This document shows positions 29,226 through 37,144 of a stretch of 43,688 bases of DNA, piece after piece (the first letter of the stretch is position 1; every line of letters begins with the position of its first letter). The position numbers and the translations under genes were made by a program. The notes under the pieces were generated by a model. It did no database searches, was not told the DNA's origin, and worked only from the letters and a program-made list of their open reading frames with translations. This DNA is from Hyphomicrobiales bacterium (GTDB lineage Bacteria; Pseudomonadota; Alphaproteobacteria; Rhizobiales; Rhizobiaceae): NCBI GenBank assembly GCA_002400845.2, contig NVRK02000074.1:1-43688 (forward strand). The letters are read 5' to 3'.

Positions 29226-31559
29226 TTACGCTCTCATAGAGATATTTTGCAATTCCGAATTCACGCCAACGTTTTTTGCGATGTATTCTCGAATATTTAC
29301 AGCTGGCATTGGCTTAGAAAACAGGAACCCTTGCACCTGATCCAAATGAACACCATTTTTTAAAATTTCTAATTGCTCAATCTCTTCCACACCTTCAACA
29401 ATAATTTGAAGACCAAGATCAGATGCGATTTTAGAAACACCAATGAGTAATGTTAGCGAACGTTTATCATGACGAATACTATCGACAAAAGATTTATCAA
29501 TCTTCACTTTATCAAGTGGCAATTGGTGCAGATAACTCAAACTAGAAAAACCAGTACCAAAATCATCCAGAGACACCTTCACCCCACTTTGAGATAAGGT
29601 ACGCAATACACGTGATGTTTCCACCAAATCGTCAATCATCGCTGTTTCAGTAACTTCAACTTCTAATCTGCTTGGCGCTAGCCCACTTTTGATTAAAGCT
29701 TGGTTTACAACAGCACAAACATCAGTTTGTTGAAATTGCAATGAAGAAACATTTACCGCGACACGCACTTGATTAGGCCAAAGCATGCATTCCTTTGTGG
29801 CTTCTTCCATAACAAACTTACCAATTTTACCAATAATTCCTATTTCTTCCGCAATTGCAATAAACACATCAGGTGGGATATTGCCTTTTTCTGGGTGTTG
29901 CCAGCGTAACAAAGCTTCGCAGCATGTTACTTCATTTCTTTTTATGTCTACAAGCGGTTGGTAATAAACGACTAATTCACCAGCTTCGACCGATTTACGC
30001 AGATCGACTTCTAGTTCCATCCGCTCTTTAATGCGGGATCCAAGCTCATCACTGTAAAAATAATAACTGCCTCTACCTTGATCTTTTGCTTCATAAAGCG
30101 AGACATCTGCCATTTTTAACAATTGCTCAAATGTATCGCTATTTTCAGGATACATCGCAATACCAGCGCTTGCACCCACAACAATTAAATGCCCATCAAT
30201 TAGCACGGGCTTTGATACTTCTTCGATGACACGCTTAACAAAGCGTTCGCAAACTTTACGATCCGTGATACCTGGCAGCATAATGGTAAATTCATCTCCC
30301 CCAAATCTACCAACAAACCCACCTTTTGGCAGACACGCCTTCATTCTTAACGAAATCACACATAGTAATTTATCACCAACAGAATGACCCAACGTATCGT
30401 TGATGTCTTTAAATTTATCGACATCCATAAAGAAGACCGAATAACCTTCTCCTTCATTCAACGTTTTACAAACTTCTTCTGCCGTTTGTGAAAAATAACG
30501 CCTGTTAGGTAAATGCGTAAGTGAATCAAAATTCGCCAATTGTTGAATTTCTGCTTCAGATTTTATCCGCTCACTAATATCTTCTAATACGATCACACCA
30601 GTATATGAGGCAATTGGTGTAAAGCTAACTTCAATGACAACGCCATCGGACCTTTGAAATTGGAATTTTTGTTTCGTCTTATTCTTTAAGCAAAGTTCCA
30701 ACCGCTTACCAAGAGAATTGCCATTAGCAGTGGTGCTAGTATTTAAAAATTCCTGCTCCTGCAAGTCGGCCATTGTGGCCCCTTTTGAATTAAATCTATT
30801 TCTTAATCCAAAAATTTCATTAAAACGCTGATTAACAACAACGATGTTTCCTTGATGATCGACCATCGCAATACCATGAGAAACATTTTTAAGCGCAATT
30901 TCAAATCTATCAGCAATCAACTTATTATCCATTGCTGTAAACACGGCATCAAATAACATTTGTCGTAATCTTGCAGAAATTGAATGCATCGCAATCAAAA
31001 ATGGCGCTAATAAACAACCAAGCAGATGGTGATATATGCCACCAAACAATATCAAGCCACCAATAAGCGGCACACTTACTGCGGCCACCTGAACATTAAC
31101 AACTTTAGCGCTGGCAAAATTACGACCTGCAATACCAATTATATAAGCAAGCGTAGATGAAACACTAATTAAATGAACAACATCATCTGATGTTACGGCC
31201 ATTCCTACAAAACAGACAGCGCCTAATAAAAACACATAAAGCGCTGCCCAATATAAATAAATGGATTGACGCTTTTCGAGTGTTTCAAGGTCAAGTTCAT
31301 CATCAACAATTGTCAGGAATTTTCTAACCGAGACAATTCTTAAAAGACCGACAATAACAGTCAAAATCCCAATGGCTAAAATCTCTGTGCTATTTGTGCG
31401 ATACCAAACAGCAAAAATGGCCAACCAAGTAGCAAATTTACCGACAAACAGCGAACGACTATCCCCATGCAATGAACGCACGACGGAATTATAAACCTCT
31501 AAAGGCAAATCCTTTCCAGGCTCATCTATCAAATTTATAGAGTTTACTTTTTCGTTCAT
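29226..31559 (-). CDS. Membrane PAS-GGDEF-EAL protein (c-di-GMP turnover)
   Basis: A 777-residue inner-membrane protein with several N-terminal helices (about residues 40-210), a PAS domain (about 220-335), a GGDEF domain with intact GGDEF at residues 420-424, and an EAL domain with EALLRW (Glu548), ETAMIDD, DDFGTGFSSLSYL, EGVE and QGFLFSKPM. Both cyclase and phosphodiesterase active sites look complete, so net activity cannot be predicted. The inhibitory RxxD site expected five residues before GGDEF is replaced by PKGG, so product inhibition is probably absent. AAGGG lies before ATG 31559. It is divergent from a Crp/Fnr gene across repeated ATTCGAAT elements. Confidence 0.93.
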   Translation of the reverse strand: MNEKVNSINLIDEPGKDLPLEVYNSVVRSLHGDSRSLFVGKFATWLAIFAVWYRTNSTEILAIGILTVIVGLLRIVSVRKFLTIVDDELDLETLEKRQSIYLYWAALYVFLLGAVCFVGMAVTSDDVVHLISVSSTLAYIIGIAGRNFASAKVVNVQVAAVSVPLIGGLILFGGIYHHLLGCLLAPFLIAMHSISARLRQMLFDAVFTAMDNKLIADRFEIALKNVSHGIAMVDHQGNIVVVNQRFNEIFGLRNRFNSKGATMADLQEQEFLNTSTTANGNSLGKRLELCLKNKTKQKFQFQRSDGVVIEVSFTPIASYTGVIVLEDISERIKSEAEIQQLANFDSLTHLPNRRYFSQTAEEVCKTLNEGEGYSVFFMDVDKFKDINDTLGHSVGDKLLCVISLRMKACLPKGGFVGRFGGDEFTIMLPGITDRKVCERFVKRVIEEVSKPVLIDGHLIVVGASAGIAMYPENSDTFEQLLKMADVSLYEAKDQGRGSYYFYSDELGSRIKERMELEVDLRKSVEAGELVVYYQPLVDIKRNEVTCCEALLRWQHPEKGNIPPDVFIAIAEEIGIIGKIGKFVMEEATKECMLWPNQVRVAVNVSSLQFQQTDVCAVVNQALIKSGLAPSRLEVEVTETAMIDDLVETSRVLRTLSQSGVKVSLDDFGTGFSSLSYLHQLPLDKVKIDKSFVDSIRHDKRSLTLLIGVSKIASDLGLQIIVEGVEEIEQLEILKNGVHLDQVQGFLFSKPMPAVNIREYIAKNVGVNSELQNISMRA

Positions 31560-31572
31560 GCTTACCCTTTAG

Positions 31573-31644
31573 CCATTCGACCCTTTATTCATTCGAATCG
31601 TGAAAAGCTTGGAATAAACAATATCTTCAAAAAGGTATTCGAAT
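31573..31644. promoter_or_regulatory. Repeated ATTCGAAT elements in a divergent promoter region
   Basis: CCATTCGA at 31573-31580, ATTCGAAT at 31591-31598 and ATTCGAAT at 31637-31644 (the last followed by GG, so its complement reads CCATTCGAAT). They sit between the starts of the GGDEF-EAL gene and the Crp/Fnr gene. Palindromic, repeated and flanking-conserved, as expected of operators; the binding protein is unknown. Confidence 0.45.
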
Positions 31645-31827
31645 GGTTAACGCGGAATGAATCAACGTGAATCTGTGAAAGAAAAAATCAAAATAGATGA
31701 AAAGTAACATATACTTAAGTATGCCCCAACGTCACTCTACTCAAAACTTGCCAAGTGAAGCGGAATTGATAGAGTAACAGCAATACATCTCTTTTTGAGA
31801 ATTAGTCGCATCAATGGAAAATAGGCA

Positions 31828-32511
31828 ATGGAAAATCTTTCTCAAATTCAGCTATTTGCTGATATTTCACCAGAATCCGACACGAAATATGCAAAAATAT
31901 GCAGTTGGAAAGAATATGGGGAGAATGAATTAGTCATAGACATTGACGATAATTCCACTGAGGTGCGCTTCATAATATCTGGTTCAGCGCGTGTTATTTC
32001 TAGAATTGCTGTTGGTAAAGATGTCATTTTAGGAGAATTGGGTGAGGGTCAATTTTTTGGGGAAATGGCTGCGATTGATGGCTTTCCACGATCTGCTAAC
32101 GTTACCACGCTAACAAAAACTAGAATTTGCACCATGCCTGCAACGGTTTTTAGGCAAATATTAGAAGAGAACCCACAGATCAGCGTAAAAGTAATGAAGT
32201 TACTAGTAAAACTCATCCGCTCGTTAAACGAACGGCTTGCCGAACATTCTTTTTTACAGGCCAAACACAGACTTTATTCAGAATTATTGCGGTTATCAAA
32301 AGTTAGAGTCGCCAATAAAACGCACCGCATCGTATCACCACCACCAACCCAGCGCGAAATAGCCGAGCGCATTGGCTCGCGCCGCGAAGTCGTTTCAAGA
32401 GAGCTTAACGTGCTCGAAAAACAAGGCCACATAGAAAAAACCCGTGGCGGTATCATCATTATTAACGTGCAAGAATTACAAAACCGAATTTCAAAAGGCT
32501 GGGAAGACTAA
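31828..32511 (+). CDS. Crp/Fnr-family transcriptional regulator
   Basis: A 227-residue DNA-binding regulator. The N-terminal cyclic-nucleotide-binding fold has an intact phosphate-binding cassette FFGEMAAIDGFPRSANV (about residues 71-87), with the Glu and Arg that bind cAMP in Crp. It lacks the N-terminal Cys cluster of Fnr, so it is not an iron-sulphur oxygen sensor. The C-terminal winged helix contains PTQREIAERIGSRREVVSRELNVLEKQG (about 172-199). Ligand and targets are unknown. It is divergent from the GGDEF-EAL gene and may bind the repeated elements between them. The stop is 25 bp from the end of the convergent M20 gene. Confidence 0.9.
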   Translation: MENLSQIQLFADISPESDTKYAKICSWKEYGENELVIDIDDNSTEVRFIISGSARVISRIAVGKDVILGELGEGQFFGEMAAIDGFPRSANVTTLTKTRICTMPATVFRQILEENPQISVKVMKLLVKLIRSLNERLAEHSFLQAKHRLYSELLRLSKVRVANKTHRIVSPPPTQREIAERIGSRREVVSRELNVLEKQGHIEKTRGGIIIINVQELQNRISKGWED

Positions 32512-32536
32512 TCCCAACACCTAATTATTTCTTCTA

Positions 32537-33712
32537 TTAAGAAGGTTTTGCTGGCATCAATTCTTCAATAAGCTTTGCCCAATAAGAGCAACCAATTGGT
32601 ATCGCCTCATCACTAAAATCATATTTTGGATGGTGAAGCCCAGCCGTGTCGCCATTGCCTAAAAAGATAAAGGCACCCGGGCGAGCTTCTAACATATAAG
32701 AAAAATCTTCCGCGCCCATCATTGGGTCAATATTGGTTTCAACACGATTTTCACCAACAATTTTAGAAGCAATTTTAGCAGCTTTGCGTGTTTGCGCTTC
32801 GTGGTTCACTGTTACTGGATAATTATTGTTATAATAAACTTCAATTTGCGTATCATTTGCCGTCGCGATACCTTCGCAAATTTCTCTAATTCTTTTTTCA
32901 GCAAATTTGCGAGTTTCAGGACTTAAAGAGCGCACAGTGGCATATAATTTAATCTTTTCTGGAATGACATTTAAAGCCGTTCCACCAATAAATTTAGTGA
33001 CAGAAACAACCAACGATTCCAACGGATTTAAATTACGAGAGACAATGCTTTGCAGGGCTAACACCAATTGCGAACCAGCAACAATTGGATCAATGCCCAA
33101 ATGTGGCATAGCGGCATGTGCACCCTTGCCCTTAACTGTCATAATAACTTCGTCGGTAGAAGCCATTATGCCACCAGAGCGAATTGCAAATTCGCCAATG
33201 TCTAGACCGGGTAAATTATGCATGCCATACACTTCATCAATTGCAAAACGGTCCATTAGCCCGTCTTCGACCATGGCTTTACCACCGCCGCCACCTTCTT
33301 CAGCAGGTTGGAATATTACGACGGCTGTTCCGTTGAAATTTCTGGTTTCTGCTAAATATTTTGCAGCGCCTAGCAACATGGCTGTGTGGCCATCATGACC
33401 ACAAGCATGCATCTTACCATCGTTTTTTGAAGCATACGGTTTGCCAGTAAATTCGCTCATCGGCAATGCGTCCATATCTGCACGCAAACCAATAACAAAA
33501 TTACTCGGATTATCGCCGCCTTTTATGACCCCAACAACACCAGTTCGACCAATACCAGCCACAACTTCATCACAACCAAATGATCTTAATTTTTCTTCTA
33601 CACTTGCGGCAGTTTCAACAACGTCGTAACCAAGTTCAGGATTAGAGTGAATATCTCTGCGCCAAGTCGTAATTTCGTCATGAAGCTGGGCCATGCGATT
33701 GATAACTGCCAT
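32537..33712 (-). CDS. M20-family amidohydrolase (hippurate hydrolase-like)
   Basis: A 391-residue metal-dependent hydrolase that removes acyl groups from amino acids or cleaves related amides. The metal site is seen in HACGHDGH (Cys104, His106), the catalytic Glu pair in PAEEGGGGG (138-139), and the third ligand region in YGMHNLPG. The dimerisation domain lies in the middle (about 180-300) and the last ligand is in GAEDFSYM and LHHPKYDF. Cytosolic by sequence. The specific substrate is not inferable. The start ATG has AGAGGAC just upstream. It is divergent from the D,D-carboxypeptidase gene with a 65-bp gap. Confidence 0.92.
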   Translation of the reverse strand: MAVINRMAQLHDEITTWRRDIHSNPELGYDVVETAASVEEKLRSFGCDEVVAGIGRTGVVGVIKGGDNPSNFVIGLRADMDALPMSEFTGKPYASKNDGKMHACGHDGHTAMLLGAAKYLAETRNFNGTAVVIFQPAEEGGGGGKAMVEDGLMDRFAIDEVYGMHNLPGLDIGEFAIRSGGIMASTDEVIMTVKGKGAHAAMPHLGIDPIVAGSQLVLALQSIVSRNLNPLESLVVSVTKFIGGTALNVIPEKIKLYATVRSLSPETRKFAEKRIREICEGIATANDTQIEVYYNNNYPVTVNHEAQTRKAAKIASKIVGENRVETNIDPMMGAEDFSYMLEARPGAFIFLGNGDTAGLHHPKYDFSDEAIPIGCSYWAKLIEELMPAKPS

Positions 33713-33777
33713 TATGTCCTCTTAGTAGGTAGTAGGTTTTATTTTTAGTACTAGAATAAATATTGAAGATACAAATT

Positions 33778-35004
33778 ATGTTTAGAGCGTTTATAAAACA
33801 CAAGCAATTGTCAAAATTAGGTTCCCTAATTTGTGCGTTATATATTATTTTTGCAATTCCAGCATTAGCGCAAACATCAGCTTCCGAAACATTACAAAAA
33901 TTACCTAACATCCCCTATATCACAATTGATACAGATAGTAGTTTGGTATTAAACGAAAACCGCTCTTTTGAACGTTGGCATCCTGCTTCTCTTACAAAAT
34001 TGATGACTGCTTATGTTACGTTTGTGGCTATTAAAAACGGTGAACTTACCTCAGGTTCGCCCGTTACTATTTCAAGAGCGGCCACAAAAATGCCGCCCAG
34101 CAAAATGGGATATAAAAAAGGATCACAATTACGCGTCGATACAGCCATTACAATTTTAATTGTAAAAAGCGCCAATGATGTTGCATTCGCCTTAGCCGAA
34201 TCTGTCGCTGGCAGCGTTCCAGCTTTTGTCAGTCGTATGAATAAAAACGCACAACAATTAGGCCTAAAAGACAGTCACTTTATGAACCCCCATGGCCTAC
34301 ACCACAAAAATCAATATGTGAGTGCACGCGACATGTTAGTCCTATCAAAAGCCCTTTGGAATGAGTTTCCACAATACAGGCATTTGTTTGGCACACCCTC
34401 AATTACCAGTGGCAAAAAAACCTATTATTCGTACAATCTATTATTAGAGCGTTTTCAAGGTGCGATGGGCATGAAGACCGGTTTTGTGTGTGCATCTGGC
34501 TATAATATGGTCGCCAGCGCAAAGCGTGAAGGCAAACGTTTAGTAACTGTGGTGTTTGGTGCAAATTCTCAAACACAACGCGCTGTAACCGCGGCTAAAC
34601 TCTTATTATCAGGGTTTAAATCGACTAGCGGCACGCCCATTTCTCATTTTCCAAGACCAAGTACTATTAAAGGCCCAACCAACATGCGACCAAAAATTTG
34701 TAGCGAGAAAGCCCGTAAGAATAGATACGATCCTGCGGCCCAAAATGCGATTATAAAGTCGGCGTTTTTATCAAAACGCAAAACAACAAAACAGCCCATT
34801 AAAATAAACCTTAACGGTATAACAGCCCCTGCAAGTGCTGCTTGGCTTGCACGTGCATTTAAACCCAGCTTCGTACCAATACCAACACCTCGCCCAGAAT
34901 ATAATTTGGTCACCATAGATGGCGAAATGATTGGATTGGCAATGCAAAATGCTCTTCGTGGCACAATACCCCTGCCTTTAAAAAGCCCACTAACGGTTCA
35001 ATAG
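33778..35004 (+). CDS. D-alanyl-D-alanine carboxypeptidase (serine peptidase S11, DacA type)
   Basis: Low-molecular-weight penicillin-binding protein that trims the terminal D-Ala of peptidoglycan pentapeptides in the periplasm. Signal peptide about residues 13-31 (cleavage after LAQ or ALA). The three active-site motifs are intact: SLTK (Ser71, Lys74), SAN (131-133) and KTG (233-235). The catalytic domain ends near residue 270 and is followed by about 130 residues with no match to the usual PBP5 C-terminal domain and no obvious amphipathic anchor. I use ATG 33778; a TTG 15 bp upstream is possible. Probably monocistronic, 47 bp before the CobW gene. Confidence 0.92.
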   Translation: MFRAFIKHKQLSKLGSLICALYIIFAIPALAQTSASETLQKLPNIPYITIDTDSSLVLNENRSFERWHPASLTKLMTAYVTFVAIKNGELTSGSPVTISRAATKMPPSKMGYKKGSQLRVDTAITILIVKSANDVAFALAESVAGSVPAFVSRMNKNAQQLGLKDSHFMNPHGLHHKNQYVSARDMLVLSKALWNEFPQYRHLFGTPSITSGKKTYYSYNLLLERFQGAMGMKTGFVCASGYNMVASAKREGKRLVTVVFGANSQTQRAVTAAKLLLSGFKSTSGTPISHFPRPSTIKGPTNMRPKICSEKARKNRYDPAAQNAIIKSAFLSKRKTTKQPIKINLNGITAPASAAWLARAFKPSFVPIPTPRPEYNLVTIDGEMIGLAMQNALRGTIPLPLKSPLTVQ

Positions 35005-35051
35005 TTAGTCGCAAACTGATAGTGGAATAACATTAGCTATTTGGAATTTTA

Positions 35052-36077
35052 ATGAACCACAAAATTTCTACCTATATTTTTACTGGCTTTTTAGGAAGCG
35101 GAAAAACCACGCTTTTAAACCAGCTCTTAAAAGACCCTGCCCTTGCAAAAACCGCAGTGATTATCAATGAATTTGGCGAGGCTGGACTAGACCATTTATT
35201 GGTCGAAAAAAGTGACGATCAAATCATTGAATTATCCAATGGTTGTTTGTGTTGCACCGTTCGCGGCCAATTGGTCGAAACGCTAGAAACAATGCTTCAA
35301 AAAAAACCAGATAGAATAATCATTGAAACAACAGGATTGGCAGATCCCGTTCCTGTCATTCAATCACTGCTTAAAACACCAAGCTTAGTAGATCATATCA
35401 ATTTCGGCTCTATGATTACTGTTTTTGATTTAGTCCATGGTTTTAAAAATTTGGACAATTATGAAGAAGCAAATAAACAAATTTTATTTGCAGATGTCAT
35501 ATGCCTGTCCAAATCTGACTTGGTCAGCAACGCAGCAAAACACAACGCCATAGAAAAACTTAAAGGCCTTAATCCAAATGCAAAAATTATTGATAAAAAT
35601 GATTTTATCAAGGCACCTGAATTTTTAGAAAAAAGTGCGACACAAGAAATTCCTCTCAATCAGGCAGAGGGACACCATCACCATACGCACGACATCAACA
35701 TACATAACAAAAATATTTGTTGCACTACACTGCGCCATGACAAGCCCATTTCTAAGAACACGATGGATATGTTTTTAGATCTGTTATTTTCTGCCCATTC
35801 TCAGCATATGTTGCGCATAAAGGGTTTGGTAAACATAGAAGGCAGTGCCGCCCCTCTATTAATTCAAGGCGTGGGCGGATCGTTAGGTGAGCCATCAATG
35901 TTACCCACTTGGCCTAGTAAAGATACTTCTACAAGAATTATTGTGTTTTTAGAAAATATGGATGCTGATTTTGTTCAACGACTATTTGCAAGTTTTATCG
36001 GCACACCGCTCATTGATACACCAGACAAACAAGCCTTAACCGACAACCCATTGTCGATATTAGGTGTCGAAAAATAG
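35052..36077 (+). CDS. CobW-family (COG0523) GTP-dependent metal chaperone
   Basis: A 341-residue P-loop GTPase. The Walker A is GFLGSGKT (residues 12-19), the metal-binding CxCC motif is GCLCCT (Cys65, Cys67, Cys68), the ETTGLADP switch is seen, and a His cluster GHHHHTHDINIH lies at about 206-217. The C-terminal CobW_C domain contains RIKGLVNIEG and a ...RIIVFLENMD stretch. These chaperones deliver zinc or cobalt to client enzymes. The His-rich insertion suggests zinc handling. No complete Zur box was recognised upstream. It lies 47 bp after the D,D-carboxypeptidase on the same strand, with a weak ribosome site. Confidence 0.9.
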   Translation: MNHKISTYIFTGFLGSGKTTLLNQLLKDPALAKTAVIINEFGEAGLDHLLVEKSDDQIIELSNGCLCCTVRGQLVETLETMLQKKPDRIIIETTGLADPVPVIQSLLKTPSLVDHINFGSMITVFDLVHGFKNLDNYEEANKQILFADVICLSKSDLVSNAAKHNAIEKLKGLNPNAKIIDKNDFIKAPEFLEKSATQEIPLNQAEGHHHHTHDINIHNKNICCTTLRHDKPISKNTMDMFLDLLFSAHSQHMLRIKGLVNIEGSAAPLLIQGVGGSLGEPSMLPTWPSKDTSTRIIVFLENMDADFVQRLFASFIGTPLIDTPDKQALTDNPLSILGVEK

Positions 36078-36101
36078 CTTCACTAATTTAAGACGTGTCT
36101 T

Positions 36102-36344
36102 TTAAGAAGCGCCTTTCTCAATTAAGTAACGCTGAAAACCATCTGTTTCTTCAGTTTCTTGCAACATATGCCCGTCATTGGCACAAAAACTAGGAATATC
36201 GATCGCTGACAAAGGATCAGTCGTCTCAACCCATATTTTTTCGCCGACGATCATCGAGCGCATTGCTTTTTGCGTTTTAAGTACGGGAAGTGGGCAATTT
36301 AAGCCTCTTAAATCCAAAACTGTTATAGAAACATTTGCCGTCAT
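36102..36344 (-). CDS. TusA/SirA-family sulphurtransferase-like protein
   Basis: An 80-residue small protein with the family signature DLRGLNCPLPVLKTQKAM, in which the Cys of the CPxP motif (about residue 16) carries persulphide sulphur in TusA. It may take part in tRNA thiolation or other sulphur relay. Genes for TusBCD or TusE are not visible. GAGG lies seven bases before the ATG. It is divergent from the DUF924 gene; the shared gap contains nested inverted repeats. Confidence 0.9.
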   Translation of the reverse strand: MTANVSITVLDLRGLNCPLPVLKTQKAMRSMIVGEKIWVETTDPLSAIDIPSFCANDGHMLQETEETDGFQRYLIEKGAS

Positions 36345-36409
36345 CTAAAAACCTCACTAAACTCTTATAAAATACACATATTCAATCTTACTTATACGAT
36401 ATAAAAAAG

Positions 36410-36452
36410 TGGTATCATAATCTATCGGTCAAACTATAAATTGACCATACCA
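36410..36452. repeat. Nested inverted repeats before the DUF924 gene
   Basis: TGGTAT (36410) and GGTCAA (36427) pair with the contiguous TTGACC-ATACCA (36441-36452), giving a two-part stem with an 11-nt bulge and an 8-nt AT-rich loop. It ends just before the GAGG ribosome site. Possible operator for the divergent TusA-like and DUF924 genes, or a translation-controlling hairpin. Confidence 0.45.
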
Positions 36453-36463
36453 ATGAGGTTCAT

Positions 36464-37012
36464 ATGAACACCGATAAACAAGCAGATGCAATACTCATTT
36501 TTTGGAAATCCGCCGGCGGGGAAAAATGGTTTAGCAAGGATGATGCTTTTGATGCGGCCATAGCTGACAATTTTGGCGACTTATTGCAACAAGCCATTCA
36601 TGGCGAACTTGATCGTTGGTCAAACAAGCCTGATAGTTGCTTAGCTTTAATCATCATGCTCGATCAATTTTCCAGAAATCTATATCGAAACAGCGCAAAA
36701 GCATTCGCTCAAGATGCAAAAGCGCTCGATTTCGCAAAATTTGGTGTTAAAAATGACTATTTAGGTCAAATTGATGCTGAATTAAAATCATTCATGATTA
36801 TGCCCTATATGCACAGCGAAGATTTGCAAGACCAAGAAGACTGCCTAGCTTTAATGAGCGAGCAAGGTTTAGAGGGCAATATTTCATCAGCACAACAACA
36901 CCTTGATATCATTAAAACATTCGGTCGATTTCCCCATAGAAACTACGTCTTAAATCGTGAGATGAGTGAGAGTGAAATAGAGTTTCTCAGTCAAGGTGGT
37001 TTTAAAGGATAA
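36464..37012 (+). CDS. DUF924-family protein
   Basis: A 182-residue soluble protein. The family core is clear: ILIFWKSAGGEKWFSKDDAFDAAIADNFG at the start, LALIIMLDQFSRNLYRNSAKAFAQDAKAL in the middle and MIMPYMHSEDLQDQE. The DUF924 fold is TPR-like, and the biochemical role is not established. It starts at ATG with GAGG five bases upstream. It is monocistronic by position and followed by about 130 bp of AT-rich DNA. Confidence 0.88.
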   Translation: MNTDKQADAILIFWKSAGGEKWFSKDDAFDAAIADNFGDLLQQAIHGELDRWSNKPDSCLALIIMLDQFSRNLYRNSAKAFAQDAKALDFAKFGVKNDYLGQIDAELKSFMIMPYMHSEDLQDQEDCLALMSEQGLEGNISSAQQHLDIIKTFGRFPHRNYVLNREMSESEIEFLSQGGFKG

Positions 37013-37144
37013 GTTGGCTCATTTTCTAAAATAGAAAATCGCGTGATTTAAATTAAGAAAACAATCTAAAGTGTTCATAATAGGGTATAAATCACACATT
37101 TTGTTAAGTACTGGCTGATAGAAGTTACTTCAAGAATTGGAGTA

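Noticed and set aside
31814..31827. ATG at 31814 as the start of the Crp/Fnr gene
   Set aside because: It is out of frame with the regulator; ATG 31828 gives the normal length.
32907..33398. Open frame of 163 codons on the forward strand within the M20 gene
   Set aside because: It is fully antisense to a well-supported enzyme with intact metal-binding motifs; no ribosome site and no recognisable domain.
35020..35051. ATAACATT upstream of the CobW gene as a Zur box
   Set aside because: Only a half-site can be seen; no palindromic partner at the right spacing.
37021..37039. AT-rich palindrome ATTTTCTA/TAGAAAAT after the DUF924 gene as a terminator
   Set aside because: Stem is AT-only and weak with no U-run following; probably chance in AT-rich DNA.
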